64,000 bases of DNA from assembly GCA_017521605.1 (NCBI GenBank), contig JAFXCD010000033.1, positions 1 to 64,000 of the forward strand. Direction: 5' to 3'. Shown here one piece after another: positions 1 through 7,670 of the stretch (position 1 is the first letter of the stretch; every line of letters begins with the position of its first letter). The notes beneath the pieces are model-generated. The model did not search any database, was not told the DNA's origin, and saw only the letters and a list, made by a program, of their open reading frames with translations. Both the position numbers and the translations under genes were made by a program. Origin of the DNA: Lachnospiraceae bacterium (GTDB taxonomy: Bacteria; Bacillota; Clostridia; Lachnospirales; Lachnospiraceae).

Positions 1-1
1 A

Positions 2-91
2 GTAGCCATAACTGCACATTTTAAGCCTATGGTTTTTGACAGAGTAGAATATATTGAAAAAAACATTGTTGAAGCATTAACAGAGAGATAA
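2..91 (+). CDS. C-terminal end of an unidentified protein (partial)
   Basis: An open frame enters from the left edge and ends at the TAA at 89-91. The 29 visible residues include AHFKPMVFDRVEYIEKNIVEA, cut here to its recognisable core HFKPMVFDRVEYIEKN. They look like a real protein tail, with normal codon use and no rare-codon bias. I do not recognise the family. The stop lies 9 bp before the 5' splice site of the group II intron, so the intron landed just outside the coding sequence and did not break this gene. Confidence 0.55.
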   Translation, partial: VAITAHFKPMVFDRVEYIEKNIVEALTER

Positions 92-100
92 ATTTCAGTC

Positions 101-821
101 GTGCGCCCAGCTAAGGGCAATTAACCAAATGGGTGAAAATCCCCATCTAATTAAGGTCTAGCCAACCGATTAGTAGCGAGTCTTGGGTGGCTACTGGTAA
201 TAGCAGTTGCTAAGCGTAGACAGCGAGCAAGTAGGGTTGCAATGCGATTGAGCCTCGAAAGGTTACTTACAGAGGACTGACGTTGTGACTGATACGGAAG
301 GCAACATCGGATGGTACGTTAAGGGCGAGAACCATTCGGCACTGCGAGGGCAAAGAGCCAATCATGCTTGACATTGTTGATAATTAGTCAACTGGGGAGA
401 GCCTATCGCTTCTTGGAAACAAGTACGTTACATCAACTAGAAGATGGAGATGGACGGATGAGTGGTAGGCAGTCGGAGAGATTCATAGTACCGAGGATGC
501 TGGGTAATGCCAGTGGAGGGAAGAGGGCTACATAATAACAGTCTTTCTGAGGACACATTATCCGTACTCAGGGACGGAGTAAATAGTAGGAACGAAATTA
601 GAAAGAATAATGCAAATCTCGGCAACAACATCAAAACCAGAGTTTACATCCCTGTATCATTTGATAAATATTGATATGCTGAAAGTATATCCTCTGGCTA
701 AACCAAAGATATATGTTAAGTTGTTCTAGGAAATGAATGTTATTATGAAAAGCCGTATGCGGGAAAGTCGCACGTACGGTTTTGTGAAGGGCTAGTGTCG
801 TGAGGCATTAGTCTACTCGAC
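101..821 (+). mobile_element. Group II intron lacking its reverse transcriptase (ORF-less)
   Basis: The 5' end GTGCGCCC at 101 matches the GUGYG consensus of group II introns. Domain V is clear at about 748-782: AGC triad at 751-753, a GAAA-type loop, and the paired arms GCCGTATGCG and CGCACGTACGG. Domain VI follows at about 787-817 with a bulged A, and the intron probably ends at GAC (821), or possibly at 825. The 5' exon hexamer TCAGTC (95-100) pairs perfectly with GACTGA at 275-280, a credible IBS1/EBS1 contact that supports the 5' boundary. At about 720 nt it is too short for an intact intron-encoded protein. Domain IV keeps only a short relic. Sequence style suggests bacterial class B. 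Movement, if any, would need a maturase in trans. Confidence 0.88.
610..729 (+). pseudogene. Relic of the group II intron reverse transcriptase/maturase N-terminus
   Basis: A 39-codon frame inside intron domain IV begins at the ATG at 610 and contains TSLYHLINIDMLK, which resembles the N-terminal region of group II intron reverse transcriptases just before the RT fingers. After about 25 residues the similarity stops and the frame ends at the TAG at 727-729. That leaves no RT catalytic motif (YADD), no X domain and no endonuclease domain. It is best read as the scar of an internal deletion that removed almost all of the protein and kept the ribozyme core. The match is from memory of the family and is short, so confidence is moderate. 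Confidence 0.55.
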
Positions 822-909
822 TTACGGAACTTTCGGTTGCTCAATGAGAGGTAATTGACGAGTATAATCAAAAAGAGTAAACTGGAATTTAGATGGAGGA
901 ATAAGGACT

Positions 910-1350
910 ATGGAAAACCAAAGAAATAAGCAGGAATTCATATCATTAACAGACTATATTCCTAATTTACAAAGTGTTGATACCGGGAAATGGTACCCAG
1001 AGAATCAATCTGGAGATGGAGGTGTTGAGAAACCATTTCAGATGCCATTTGTAGTATATTCGGATGTTATCCGTGAGTTAGAAAAAGAGATGTATCGATT
1101 TGATAAAGAACATCCGCAATATAATTTGAAAGAGTATCAATCAATTTTAGAGGAATGTGGTGTTAGTGCTTTAGAAGAGTTTGATGTTACTAATGTGGAA
1201 GCCAAAGTAGTATTGGCACTTATTTTATGTGTATTTCGGACGGAAAGATTTTGCGATGGTGCTATTAAAAAGTTTTTGGAAAATGGCCGCATTTTAAAGT
1301 GGCTTGAAAGATTAAAAGAAATCGATGAAGCGAAAACAGACCAGGGTTGA
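910..1350 (+). CDS. DUF6508-like hypothetical protein, 146 aa
   Basis: This is a small soluble protein of unknown function. The pattern of an N-terminal LTDYIPNL, a central PFQMPFVVYSDVIRELEKEMY and a C-terminal RTERFCDGAIKKFLENGRILKWLERL is what I associate with DUF6508. Members share the GGG/MPxVxYS stretch and the RFCDG helix. Start ATG 910 has a GGAGG motif about 9 nt upstream. It sits between the intron and a pseudogene in a patch of accessory DNA, with no clear operon partner. DUF6508 proteins often occur among small-gene arrays near toxin-immunity loci, but nothing here demonstrates that role. The coding call is firm and the family name is from recall. Confidence 0.75.
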   Translation: MENQRNKQEFISLTDYIPNLQSVDTGKWYPENQSGDGGVEKPFQMPFVVYSDVIRELEKEMYRFDKEHPQYNLKEYQSILEECGVSALEEFDVTNVEAKVVLALILCVFRTERFCDGAIKKFLENGRILKWLERLKEIDEAKTDQG

Positions 1351-1383
1351 CACCTCAGGTCTGTTATGTCTATATATTTTAAA

Positions 1384-1657
1384 TTACTGGATATACGACA
1401 TATCACTAATTTTCTTGACAAAGCGCTTACCTTCATCATTGATAAACATACGACTTACGCCACAGGCAAGAACAAAATTTCAGCACGGTTTAAAGTCTCC
1501 ACATCTAATCCAAGAAACATGGTGTTAAACACACTGAGTAAGTCCCCATGGGAGACCAGAATGATATTTTCCGCAGGACTTTCAAGGATGGTTTGGAAGA
1601 AGGGGAAGAGTCGGTTCCATACATTCCGGCGGCTTTGTGCATCAGAAAATATTTACA
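1384..1657 (-). pseudogene. Decayed histidine phosphatase (phosphoglycerate mutase-like) gene fragment
   Basis: The minus strand reads a C-terminal piece of a histidine phosphatase. The stretch NVWNRLFPFFQTILESPAEN, then IILVSHGDLLSVF and FLGLDVETLNRAEI, carries the second catalytic His motif (VSHGD) and the usual following helix. The frame hits a stop at 1457-1455. The rest of the domain (GVSRMFINDEGKRFVKKIS.DMSYIQ) continues in the next frame to a stop at 1386-1384, so there is a frameshift near 1462. The N-terminal half with the RHG motif is missing. An in-frame stop lies at about 1658-1660, and the start of the SUFU gene overlaps the lost part. It is a truncated, frameshifted relic and explains this otherwise empty 300-bp gap. 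Confidence 0.75.
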
Positions 1658-1675
1658 GGGGGGAGAGGAATTAAT

Positions 1676-2338
1676 ATGACCAAAGAAGAATTTTTACAGC
1701 GCTTAGAGAACGATGAGGAATATTCGCCCGGTTGGCAGGCTATAGAGGATGCCTTTGAGAAATTGTATCCGGGGCAGGAGCCTAAGCATTTTGGAACACT
1801 TTTGCATTCCAGGGCAATATTCGGAGGAGATAATTATTTAGATGGATACTCTGTATATGAGTCAGATAAGGGGTATAAACATATTGTTACCTATGGTATG
1901 ACTGTGTTATATGGAGATGAGGAAGCATTCGGCGGTGAATGGAACGGCTGGGGCTATGAGATGACCATCAAATTGAAGGAAGAAACGGTAGAAGATTGTA
2001 TGTGGGCAATTGACATGCTGTCTAATCTGGCCGGATACACCTATCGCAGCCGGAACTTCTTTGAACCCAAGCAATATGTAAAAGGAAATGGTTCCTCCTT
2101 ACATTTGGGTGTGGAATCTCTGATTACAGCCCTTTTAGTCGTAGAGGATACGGAGGCAGAGCCTCAATATTCTGTTTACGGAAAGACCGAATTCATGCAA
2201 ATGGTAGGGATTACAGAGTCAGAATTGCAGGCTATACTAGAAGACAGTTCCAATGTGGAAAAATTGATTGAATTAATGAAGGCAGATGGTAATTTAGACT
2301 TAGTGACAGATATGAAACGTAATAAGTCATATTTATGA
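1676..2338 (+). CDS. Suppressor-of-fused (SUFU) domain protein, 220 aa
   Basis: Residues about 15-190 show the SUFU fold pattern: an N-terminal helix with W, HFGTLLHSRAIFGGDNYLDGYSVYES, KHIVTYGMTVLYGDEEAFGGEWNGWGYEMTIKLK, then LSNLAGYTYRSRNFFEP. The start was set at ATG 1676 because a GGGGGAGAGG ribosome site lies directly upstream. An ATG at 1637 in the same frame lacks one. The bacterial SUFU family is known mainly as immunity proteins of polymorphic toxin systems (comparative genomics of that superfamily). That would fit the accessory setting, but no toxin gene is adjacent. The protein has no signal peptide or membrane segment and should be cytoplasmic. Confidence 0.85.
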   Translation: MTKEEFLQRLENDEEYSPGWQAIEDAFEKLYPGQEPKHFGTLLHSRAIFGGDNYLDGYSVYESDKGYKHIVTYGMTVLYGDEEAFGGEWNGWGYEMTIKLKEETVEDCMWAIDMLSNLAGYTYRSRNFFEPKQYVKGNGSSLHLGVESLITALLVVEDTEAEPQYSVYGKTEFMQMVGITESELQAILEDSSNVEKLIELMKADGNLDLVTDMKRNKSYL

Positions 2339-2356
2339 TTTCTCCCCATCCTCCTA

Positions 2357-2385
2357 TTGTACAAAATCCACAATTATGATACAAT
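2357..2385 (+). promoter_or_regulatory. Sigma-A promoter for the esterase gene
   Basis: TTGTAC at 2357-2362 and TACAAT at 2380-2385 are separated by 17 bp. The -10 box is 47 bp before the ATG at 2433. It is the only good hexamer pair in this gap and separates the esterase/SHOCT pair from the SUFU gene. Confidence 0.7.
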
Positions 2386-2432
2386 AAGAAGTGGTTTAGT
2401 AAAACGATTTATATATTAGGAGGGTACTTTTT

Positions 2433-4028
2433 ATGGCAATGATGGAAAGACCCATCGTCAGCACTTTTGATGATGGTGGCAAGTATTGGGAACATGAGTA
2501 TGAGAAGTTTTATTTAAAGACTTACATACCTGCAACAGAAATCGACGGACAGGTAAATAACTATACCTTTAGAGCCCCGTTGCTTCTGGTATTTGAAGAG
2601 AACAGAAAGAGTATGGAGGAAGCAATTGCTTTTGCAAAGGAAAGCGGTTTAGCAGATATTGCATCTGCAGTGGATTCCAGCGTGCTCTTTGTATATCCTA
2701 CCAATGAAGGTGGATGGAAGAATGCAACAGAGGATTTGTATGCATCTGTGATTGCAGAGGTAAAGATGAATCCTTATTATAAGGATGGTATCGTAGAGAT
2801 TACCGATTTCTTTACCCGTGAGTTTAAGGGTTACTTCGTAAGAGGTGCTATTTTCAGAGCAGACATTTATAGCTATGGTGAGTCAGCAGATTATGTGGCA
2901 AAGAATTTATTAAAGACCCTGCAGGGCGAGTATCTTTGGGGGCCTGGTGAAATTACCCCTGCTATGTGTTCTATGGAGAACTTAAGCGTAGTTCCGGATG
3001 TACAGCGCAAAGATATCGGTATCTTAAGCGTTGGCAACTCCGAGGAAGTAAATGCAGCATTTGTAGGCTGCGAGAATCTGTTGGTTAAGGCCGAAGCAGA
3101 TTATAAGGCGGATTTTAAGAGCTTTGTACGCAAGTTTAAAATGTGGTGCGGCAATATGGAAATCGAGCCGGATTTTGATGCTATGAATATGACCGAAGAG
3201 GCAGGCAGTGTTATGGTAAAAACTTCACCTGATCAAAGAGGGGAGTTTAAGGGGACTGAGGAGCATCCGGTAGGTTATTTTGCATATTATAACAACGATT
3301 TGTTTGATAATGGTCCTGTGCCGCTTCTTATGGGCTTCCATGGTGGCGGAGATTCTACCATGTATCTGACTTTTGTGTCCGGCTGGTATGAGATTGCCCA
3401 TAGATATGGTTTTTTATATGTGCCTATCGAAAATCATCAGAATGTACCAGCAGCTGAGGCGATTCAGGTATTAGAGCATTTGAAGCAGAAGTACAATATT
3501 GATGAGAAGCGTATTTACGCAACCGGTTTCTCCATGGGTAGTGGAAAGACCTGGGATATGTTCCAGGAGTATCCTGAAGTGTTTGCAGGACTTGCACCTG
3601 CCAGTGCATTATTCCCTGTAAAGAATAATCCTTTCGGTAAGTCCTTAGAGGATGGTTTGAATACAACAGTATCGGTGCCGATTTTCTATTCCGGTGGCGA
3701 GAAATCACATTTAGGGGAGCTTCCTTTCCAGTCTGAAGCCGGACTTGACAGAATCCAGTATGCAGCGGAGGTTAACAAGCTGAAAGCAAAATTCGATGTG
3801 ACTTACGAAGACAAGGAAAACTGGGAGAACAAAATCTGGGGTATAAACGGTGACCGCGTGGAAGTGGTTCATGACGATTCCAGAGGAAGTGATTTGACCA
3901 TTCATTACTTTGACAGTGAAGATGGCGTTTGCCGTACTGCTTTTGCAAGTATAAGTGAGCAGGTACATGAATGCAGACATCATACCAATGAGAATGCATG
4001 GAAGTTTATTTCACAGTTTACCAGATAA
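2433..4028 (+). CDS. Alpha/beta-hydrolase, poly-hydroxybutyrate depolymerase/esterase-like, 531 aa
   Basis: The C-terminal half (about residues 285-470) is an alpha/beta hydrolase. It has an oxyanion-type GFHGGGDS stretch and then the nucleophile elbow GFSMGS with Ser367 in a setting typical of PHB depolymerase and feruloyl-esterase-like enzymes ([16 protein letters not shown]). The first about 280 residues show no family I can name and may be a lid or substrate domain. There is no signal peptide, so it is probably cytoplasmic. The likely reaction is hydrolysis of an ester or a related small molecule; the substrate is unknown. ATG 2433 follows AGGAGG at good spacing. It is followed 26 bp later by the SHOCT membrane protein and probably shares its transcript. 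Confidence 0.75.
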   Translation: MAMMERPIVSTFDDGGKYWEHEYEKFYLKTYIPATEIDGQVNNYTFRAPLLLVFEENRKSMEEAIAFAKESGLADIASAVDSSVLFVYPTNEGGWKNATEDLYASVIAEVKMNPYYKDGIVEITDFFTREFKGYFVRGAIFRADIYSYGESADYVAKNLLKTLQGEYLWGPGEITPAMCSMENLSVVPDVQRKDIGILSVGNSEEVNAAFVGCENLLVKAEADYKADFKSFVRKFKMWCGNMEIEPDFDAMNMTEEAGSVMVKTSPDQRGEFKGTEEHPVGYFAYYNNDLFDNGPVPLLMGFHGGGDSTMYLTFVSGWYEIAHRYGFLYVPIENHQNVPAAEAIQVLEHLKQKYNIDEKRIYATGFSMGSGKTWDMFQEYPEVFAGLAPASALFPVKNNPFGKSLEDGLNTTVSVPIFYSGGEKSHLGELPFQSEAGLDRIQYAAEVNKLKAKFDVTYEDKENWENKIWGINGDRVEVVHDDSRGSDLTIHYFDSEDGVCRTAFASISEQVHECRHHTNENAWKFISQFTR

Positions 4029-4054
4029 AAAGGTAGATGTAAGGGAGAATTCAA

Positions 4055-4651
4055 ATGATAAGCTATAATGATATGCCTCCATCAGCTCAGAGATCCTACC
4101 GAATTACTAATACAACTAGAAAGATAGTAATGTTTATAGGCTGGATTATAGTGCTTTTGGTGCTTATAAGTTTATTTGCTGTGAAGGTACTCAAAACAGC
4201 TGATATAAACATGCTCTCGGTTGCGTTTCTGGCGTTGATTTTCTTTTTTGTAATACATGCCTTATTTATTCACTTGGAATTTGTTTATAAAACCATATAT
4301 AGCAAGCTCTGGTGGATTGGAATTATTATTTTGATACCATTTGTGTGGACTGTCGCAGGATTGTTTTCCTGGGTGTTTTTGTTGGTGGATACGATTTTGT
4401 TTTTACTAAAAAAGCCGTTGATATATCCCTTTGAGAATAAATACTTCATTCGTACAAGAGATGCTGTGGACGAGATGAGAATACAATACCAGGCTGAATT
4501 AGTAAATGCTGTGAATAATTCCGGAAGTGATGTTCCAAATAATGCTGACACAATAAGCAAACTACAGGAATTAAAAGAATTGTTAGATAGGGGACTGATT
4601 ACAGAGGAAGAGTTTAACCGAAAGAAAAATGAAGTGCTAGATAGAATTTGA
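4055..4651 (+). CDS. Membrane protein with C-terminal SHOCT domain, 198 aa
   Basis: Three hydrophobic segments (about residues 25-45, 50-72 and 85-112) are followed by a soluble tail. The tail ends in ISKLQELKELLDRGLITEEEFNRKK, the short SHOCT motif of about 30 residues found at the ends of many bacterial membrane and stress-related proteins. SHOCT is thought to mediate oligomerisation, so the molecular role here is unknown. A GGGAG motif precedes the ATG at 4055. The gene closes the short esterase operon and is followed by a terminator. Confidence 0.75.
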   Translation: MISYNDMPPSAQRSYRITNTTRKIVMFIGWIIVLLVLISLFAVKVLKTADINMLSVAFLALIFFFVIHALFIHLEFVYKTIYSKLWWIGIIILIPFVWTVAGLFSWVFLLVDTILFLLKKPLIYPFENKYFIRTRDAVDEMRIQYQAELVNAVNNSGSDVPNNADTISKLQELKELLDRGLITEEEFNRKKNEVLDRI

Positions 4652-4662
4652 TAAGTGTTTAA

Positions 4663-4708
4663 AGAGTGTTACCAAATGACTGAAAGTCGGGTGGTAATGC
4701 TCTTTTTA
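4663..4708 (+). terminator. Intrinsic terminator after the SHOCT gene
   Basis: An 11-bp stem (AGAGTGTTACC with GGTAATGCTCT, two G-T wobbles) closes a 19-nt loop and is followed by a run of five T residues. It ends the esterase/SHOCT unit. Confidence 0.8.
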
Positions 4709-4847
4709 CTTACAAGAAATTGAACAAGTATAATGGGGGACCAATAAAATTTCAAAACATGGACATTATAATAGATATATGTTATTATGAATTTAGGAAT
4801 ATGAAGAACAATAAAGGGGTATATATAGGTGAGGAAACGAATTAGAA

Positions 4848-4982
4848 ACTCGGTGCAGTTTTGAGAACTGACAGCAGGTTGTACCGAGGTAAATGTAAGT
4901 ATGTTGTCAGGACTGCACCATTTTAAGATATAGTAAACCAATATATTTTGAAAGGAAGCAGTAGCACAAGGAACTTTTGTGC
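4848..4982 (+). promoter_or_regulatory. Structured 5' leader of the radical SAM gene
   Basis: This 325-bp gap holds a well-formed RNA-like fold. GGTGCAGT (4852-4859) pairs perfectly with ACTGCACC (4912-4919). Inside it CTGACA (4868-4873) pairs with TGTCAG (4905-4910), leaving an asymmetric internal loop (TTTGAGAA against a single G). An alternative helix CTCGGT (4849-4854) with ACCGAG (4883-4888) would compete with the outer stem. A small hairpin GCACAA/TTGTGC (4964-4982) lies just before the AAAGGTG ribosome site. Two nested perfect helices plus a competing one are what a cis-regulatory RNA would show. I could not match it to a known riboswitch class. Confidence 0.45.
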
Positions 4983-4996
4983 AAAAGGTGATAATT

Positions 4997-5752
4997 ATGA
5001 ACAAATATTTAAAGAATTTAAATAGAATAGAGTTTGTAGTAACATGGGCATGCACCGGAAGATGTAAACATTGTTCAGAAGGTGAGCATATTGACTGTGG
5101 TGAACATATTAAGGCAGAAATGGCAGCGCAGGCTGTATATGATATCTGTGAACATTATGATATACAGTCTCTGATGACGTTTGGTGGGGAACCCTTACTT
5201 TATCCGGAGACAGTTTGTAGGATTCATAGGGTAGCAAAGGAGATGGGGATACCCCAGAGAGACTTGATTACAAATGGGTATTTCAGCAAGGATGAGAAAC
5301 GAATCCGTGAAGTGGTACATATGTTGGCAGAAAGCGGCGTGAAGGATATATTGTTGTCCGTGGATGCTTTTCATCAGGAGACCATACCTTTAGATCCGGT
5401 GAAGTGTTTCGCAGAGAGCGTAAAAGCAGAAGGAATAGCTTTACGTTTAAGCCCCGCCTGGTTGGTAAGCAAGGAGGATGACAATCCCTATAATATTCGT
5501 ACCAGAGAAGTGCTTGCGGAATTTGCATATCTGGACATACCATGGGGAAGCGGCAATGTGATATTCCCCAGCGGTAATGCACTGAAGTATTTGGGAGAAT
5601 ATTTCAAAGAGGGAGAAATTCCAGTGAATCCTTACGAAGACGACCCCAAGGATGTACGTGCTATTGGTTTTGAACCCAATGGGAATGTGCTTGGTGGAAA
5701 TGTGTATCGTCAGAGTATTGAGGAGATCATGGAGGCATATACCGGAGAATGA
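4997..5752 (+). CDS. Radical SAM protein, 251 aa
   Basis: The CxxxCxxC cluster motif is Cys19, Cys23 and Cys26 in WACTGRCKHC, binding the 4Fe-4S cluster that cleaves S-adenosylmethionine. GGEPLL (SAM contact) and a TNG motif (ITNGYFSKD) follow at the usual distances, so the core TIM-barrel is present. No SPASM cysteine cluster is seen in the C-terminus, which argues against a peptide-maturing SPASM enzyme, although FEPNGNVLGGN resembles the region where such a domain would start. The substrate is unknown and no precursor peptide gene is nearby. Start ATG 4997 was chosen for its AAAGGTG site, over an upstream in-frame codon. It is monocistronic, behind a structured leader. Confidence 0.85.
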   Translation: MNKYLKNLNRIEFVVTWACTGRCKHCSEGEHIDCGEHIKAEMAAQAVYDICEHYDIQSLMTFGGEPLLYPETVCRIHRVAKEMGIPQRDLITNGYFSKDEKRIREVVHMLAESGVKDILLSVDAFHQETIPLDPVKCFAESVKAEGIALRLSPAWLVSKEDDNPYNIRTREVLAEFAYLDIPWGSGNVIFPSGNALKYLGEYFKEGEIPVNPYEDDPKDVRAIGFEPNGNVLGGNVYRQSIEEIMEAYTGE

Positions 5753-5776
5753 TGAAACAATAAGTTGTTAATAGTG

Positions 5777-5810
5777 GGCCTGAGAATTTAATGTTCTCAG
5801 GCCTGTTAAG
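5777..5810 (+). terminator. Hairpin terminator after the radical SAM gene
   Basis: GGCCTGAGAA (5777-5786) pairs perfectly with TTCTCAGGCC (5794-5803). The stem is strong but the following T-run is poor (TGTTAAGTT), so termination may be partial. Confidence 0.6.
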
Positions 5811-5867
5811 TTACTTGTTGTGGGAAGATTGGTGTACAATGAAACAAAAGATAGGAGTGATAGGGGT

Positions 5868-7577
5868 ATGAAAATAGCAGTTTTATCAGATATTCATGGA
5901 AATTATAAGGCTTTTCAAAGTTGTGTAGAGTATGCTTTTTCAAAGGATATACATACTTTTTTCTTTTTGGGAGATTATGTGGCGGAATTCCCCTATCCCC
6001 AGAAAACCATGGAAATGCTCTATGATATGGAAAAGAAGCATGACTGCTATTTTATCCGGGGGAATAAGGAAGATTATTGGCTGAATCGTAGATTTGACTC
6101 GGATTGTATTTGGAAGGATGGCAATCGTACAGTGGGTGCCATGAAATATACCTATGAAAATCAAACAGACAGGGATTTCGAGTTTTATAAGAATTTACCT
6201 ATCTGTCAGGAAGTGGTTTTTGAAGGAGCTTCACCAATTATGCTCTGTCATGGTTCTACAGAGCGCAATAACCAAAGGATGCTTCCGGATGATGCAGAGA
6301 CTAAAAGGATTATAGAAGACTGTAATTGTAGGTATATTCTTTGTGGGCATACTCATAGGCAGATGGCTATAGAGCATGCGGGTAAACTGGTATGGAATCC
6401 GGGGGCAGTAGGTGTGGCAAAGGAAAGTGGTGGTAAGACCCAGTTTATGATTTTACACCAAAAGGGTACTGAGTGGGAGCCGGAGTTTATCAGTCTGGAT
6501 TATGAGAAGGAACAGATTTTGAGAGAAATGCAGGAATCCGGGCTGGAACAAATGGCACCATACTGGACACAGATAACAAGACATTTGTTACAGACGGGAG
6601 AGGTCCCACATGTAGAGGCTTTGTCACATGCTATGGGTATGGATATGGCTGAAAATGGTAGTAGTAATTGGCATAATGTGCCGGATAAGTACTGGATAAA
6701 AACTATTGTAGAGCGAGTTGCAGGGACGGAGATTACACTGGGACAAAGTGGTGCCCATGTGTACGAACTGGATGAACAAAGGGTGCTTAAGGTGGCTTTG
6801 CGGGAAGAGATACAACAGGAACATATTTGGATGTCCTATGAAAAGGAAGCTTTATTTTATGAGAGTTGCAATGCAGAGTTCCTTCCTAAGGTTTATGTAA
6901 ATATTCACACAGAGAAAGAAATATTCCTGATTTTAGAGAAGTGTTATCCGCTGGAAAGAGAATGCCTTGATGATGAACTGTTACGTAAAATAATGGGCAT
7001 ATTGGAGCAAATTCATAGTATGGAAGTTCCCACATTTATCAAGGCGGAAGAAAGACGGGCGATAATTTTTACTGAAAAGGAAATAGAGGAAAGTTTGGAA
7101 GGCTGGAAAAGTGTTCTAAACGAGCATCCGAGAGTTTTTGTGGAAGAACCCCTGAAAGAGATAGGCCTTTATATTAACGATTGGAATCAAAAGTTTTTTA
7201 ATAAGCAGAGCAGTTTTAACCATGGTGATTTCCACTTCGAAAACATTATGCAGGATAAGGAAGGTAATATAAAGGTAGTGGATTGGCAGAACTGTGGAGC
7301 CGGGCATGTAAGCGGAGATATTTCTTTTTTTCTTAGTCGATTATCTGCAGATGGATATGGAATAGAGGCGAAAGAAGTGATAGACTTGTATTGCCAAGAC
7401 AAAGAAAAAAGAGGATGCAGAGTACAGCATGGAGAAATAGAAGTACAAATGTACCTTTCAAATCTTAACACCTCTTTTCGATATTGGCATGAATATTTGC
7501 ATAATAGCACAAAAGAGCGAGTACAAGATATATACGAGAAGATGGTTAGAGATGCAAGAAATTTAGCGAATGCCTAA
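5868..7577 (+). CDS. Fusion of a metallophosphoesterase and an aminoglycoside-phosphotransferase-fold kinase, 569 aa
   Basis: Residues 1-210 are a calcineurin-like phosphoesterase: SDIHGN (Asp8, His10), LGDY (Asp36), RGNKED and CGHTHRQ supply most of the two-metal site. It most resembles the YfcE/MJ0936-type subfamily. Residues about 290-560 are an APH-type kinase. NHGDFHFENI gives the catalytic loop (Asp454, Asn459) and VVDWQN gives the metal-binding Asp472. There is also a glycine-poor N-lobe with KVALREEI, where the lysine may contact ATP. A single chain thus carries a kinase and a phosphatase fold. The kinase target could be an antibiotic, a sugar or choline-like small molecule. Start ATG 5868 was chosen for AGGAGTGATAGGGG upstream. 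There are no neighbours in the operon. Confidence 0.85.
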   Translation: MKIAVLSDIHGNYKAFQSCVEYAFSKDIHTFFFLGDYVAEFPYPQKTMEMLYDMEKKHDCYFIRGNKEDYWLNRRFDSDCIWKDGNRTVGAMKYTYENQTDRDFEFYKNLPICQEVVFEGASPIMLCHGSTERNNQRMLPDDAETKRIIEDCNCRYILCGHTHRQMAIEHAGKLVWNPGAVGVAKESGGKTQFMILHQKGTEWEPEFISLDYEKEQILREMQESGLEQMAPYWTQITRHLLQTGEVPHVEALSHAMGMDMAENGSSNWHNVPDKYWIKTIVERVAGTEITLGQSGAHVYELDEQRVLKVALREEIQQEHIWMSYEKEALFYESCNAEFLPKVYVNIHTEKEIFLILEKCYPLERECLDDELLRKIMGILEQIHSMEVPTFIKAEERRAIIFTEKEIEESLEGWKSVLNEHPRVFVEEPLKEIGLYINDWNQKFFNKQSSFNHGDFHFENIMQDKEGNIKVVDWQNCGAGHVSGDISFFLSRLSADGYGIEAKEVIDLYCQDKEKRGCRVQHGEIEVQMYLSNLNTSFRYWHEYLHNSTKERVQDIYEKMVRDARNLANA

Positions 7578-7594
7578 AATTCTACGAAAACCTA

Positions 7595-7623
7595 TTGAAA
7601 GACTATGAATAATACGATATAAT
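7595..7623 (+). promoter_or_regulatory. Sigma-A promoter for the FliD-like gene
   Basis: TTGAAA at 7595-7600 and TATAAT at 7618-7623 are separated by 17 bp, 47 bp before the start codon. It is a sigma-A consensus and not the sigma-28 type used by most late flagellar genes. Confidence 0.8.
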
Positions 7624-7670
7624 GAAAGTGGTAAAGTTTATGTTTGTAAACGGACAAGGAGGTGCGTTTC

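Noticed and set aside
437-634. Minus-strand reading frame of 65 codons inside the group II intron
   Set aside because: It lies across ribozyme domain sequence, has no ribosome site and has a Leu/Ser/Pro-rich shadow composition.
1366-1674. Plus-strand 102-codon frame before the SUFU gene
   Set aside because: It is the antisense of the phosphatase relic; the minus strand shows clear protein motifs while this frame shows none.
4669-5055. Minus-strand 128-codon frame over the radical SAM leader
   Set aside because: It has no ribosome site, is rich in Ile/Tyr/Phe, and overlaps both the structured leader and the radical SAM coding start.
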